From positions 1 through 5,467 of the forward strand of contig JALOTI010000163.1 of NCBI GenBank assembly GCA_025457985.1: a DNA stretch of 5,467 nt. Reading direction: 5' to 3'. This document shows, in pieces, positions 4,666 to 5,467 of this stretch (positions are counted from its first letter, which is position 1; each line of letters starts with the position of its first letter). This DNA is from Leptospira sp. (lineage in GTDB: Bacteria > Spirochaetota > Leptospiria > Leptospirales > Leptospiraceae). The position numbers and the translations under genes were made by a program. The notes under the pieces are model-generated. The model ran no database searches and was not told the origin of the DNA. It worked only from the letters and a program-made list of their open reading frames with translations.

Positions 4666-5467
4666 TTATCGAAAAATCTCTCGGAATCGAAACAACTCTG
4701 TAAGCCTGTAACCTTTATATTGACCGATAAGTATTTGGAAGGCAATAATAATCAAAAGTAACTCAGGATGTGTAAAAAATAAAATCTGCAAAGAACCAAA
4801 GAAAAACAACATATAACTAATTAGAGCAATGAAAAGAGTACCACCTAAAGTAATAAAGGTGTTCAAAATTCCTTCTTCTATTATCATAATTGAAAATCGC
4901 TCAACAAAAATCGTTGTTATCACTATCGGAAATAACGTTACACTTAAATTTCCGAATAGACCAACGGATTCATTCAAAATAGAAAAAACAATAAGCGTTA
5001 AAACTGTGATCGTTAACAGTATGGAAAGCCTTGGCACAGCTAATAGATAAAATTTATCGAGAGCATATCTTTCAAAAAAACCCAAACCAATCATAAACAA
5101 AAAGAAGGAAATGCCAAATATCAAATTGGTTTCATAAAAAAACATTGAAAGCAGAATAGGCGTAAAGATACCAAATGTAGGAATCCCGATTAAGTTTCTC
5201 GCAATGGATAAGACCAAGGCTCCGATTGGAATTAATATAATAATTCGAAATAAATTTTGTAGTGCTGTTGGAAGACTATATAACGAATAGTATTGTAAAA
5301 AATTATTTTTGGAGGTAACTTCCTCACTATATTCTTTAAAGTTATAGCGGTTTACATTTGCATTCGTGATATAGGCCGTGTATTTAAACACTGGTGATTC
5401 CTGCCCTAAATTGCGATGGTCCTCCATGGATTTCCAAATAGGCAAAAAATCTTTTTCTTTGGACAAA
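4666..5467 (-). CDS. Inactive transglutaminase/7TM membrane protein (C-terminal part)
   Basis: The 3' portion of a gene whose 5' end lies beyond the right edge; about 266 codons are visible, roughly the C-terminal half of a family member (about 500 residues as I recall). The frame is open at the edge and no true start is visible; the first complete codon, TTG at 5464-5466, is internal. Seen: a soluble stretch to about 65, then SLPTALQNLFRIIILIPIGAL (64-84) leading into helix 1. Six more helices follow at about 95-110, 114-129, 145-164, 172-187, 203-223 and 233-247. Family motifs include ARNLIGIPTFGIFTPILL (89-106), LLAVPRLSILL (141-151), LSVTLFPIVITTIFVERFSI (174-193), HPELLLIIIAFQILIGQYKGYRL (233-255) and a final FREIF. 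These match the 7TM domain that follows an inactive transglutaminase-like periplasmic domain. It is first in the operon with the ATP-grasp ligase and probably presents or handles its substrate or product at the membrane (inference). Confidence 0.92.
   Translation of the reverse strand, partial: LSKEKDFLPIWKSMEDHRNLGQESPVFKYTAYITNANVNRYNFKEYSEEVTSKNNFLQYYSLYSLPTALQNLFRIIILIPIGALVLSIARNLIGIPTFGIFTPILLSMFFYETNLIFGISFFLFMIGLGFFERYALDKFYLLAVPRLSILLTITVLTLIVFSILNESVGLFGNLSVTLFPIVITTIFVERFSIMIIEEGILNTFITLGGTLFIALISYMLFFFGSLQILFFTHPELLLIIIAFQILIGQYKGYRLTELFRFREIFR

Noticed and set aside
4079..5050. Plus-strand open frames at 4079-4282, 4504-4761 and 4829-5050
   Set aside because: They are antisense to the conserved ligase and 7TM genes, with no recognisable start signals or domains.

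Overview
The window looks like a piece of a Leptospira-type spirochaete chromosome. It is A+T-rich, translation starts carry weak or no Shine-Dalgarno (SD) sequence, genes are packed tightly, and an MSEP-CTERM/exosortase K-type target protein is present (a family I recall from Leptospira and some Bacteroidetes). The genus is an inference from this combination, not a measurement; I hold it at about 0.6.

Layout, left to right. (1) 30-1835 (+): a 601-residue envelope protein with an N-terminal membrane anchor or signal, a VIT-like domain, a degenerate von Willebrand A-like region and a C-terminal M-S-E-P / hydrophobic / basic tail. That tail is the hallmark of an exosortase-sorted MSEP-CTERM protein. 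(2) 2233-3090 (-) mazG, followed after 2 nt by 1826-2230 (-), a 134-residue protein I do not recognise; the two should be one transcript. (3) 3091-3173: an 83-bp divergent intergenic region with a 9-C homopolymer and a small dyad. (4) 3174-3704 (+): a DUF6580-type small membrane protein resembling ECF transporter substrate-binding subunits. (5) 4666 to beyond the right edge (-): the seven-helix C-terminal part of an 'inactive transglutaminase fused to 7TM' protein, followed by 3685-4650 (-), a RimK-related ATP-grasp alpha-L-glutamate ligase-like protein.

Functional picture. Two systems of real interest share the window. The first is an exosortase substrate whose partner enzyme (expected to be exosortase K) is not visible and should lie just to the left. 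The second is a membrane-linked amidoligase pair, an ATP-grasp enzyme with a 7TM/transglutaminase-like protein, predicted in the literature to make a peptide-like modification or metabolite at the membrane; its true substrate cannot be read from the sequence. mazG is housekeeping (NTP pyrophosphohydrolase). The genes are arranged so that both convergent pairs overlap tail-to-tail (10 bp and 20 bp), so any transcription terminators must lie inside the opposing gene.

No rRNA, tRNA, CRISPR, insertion sequence or attachment site was seen. No stretch above 300 bp lacks a gene.
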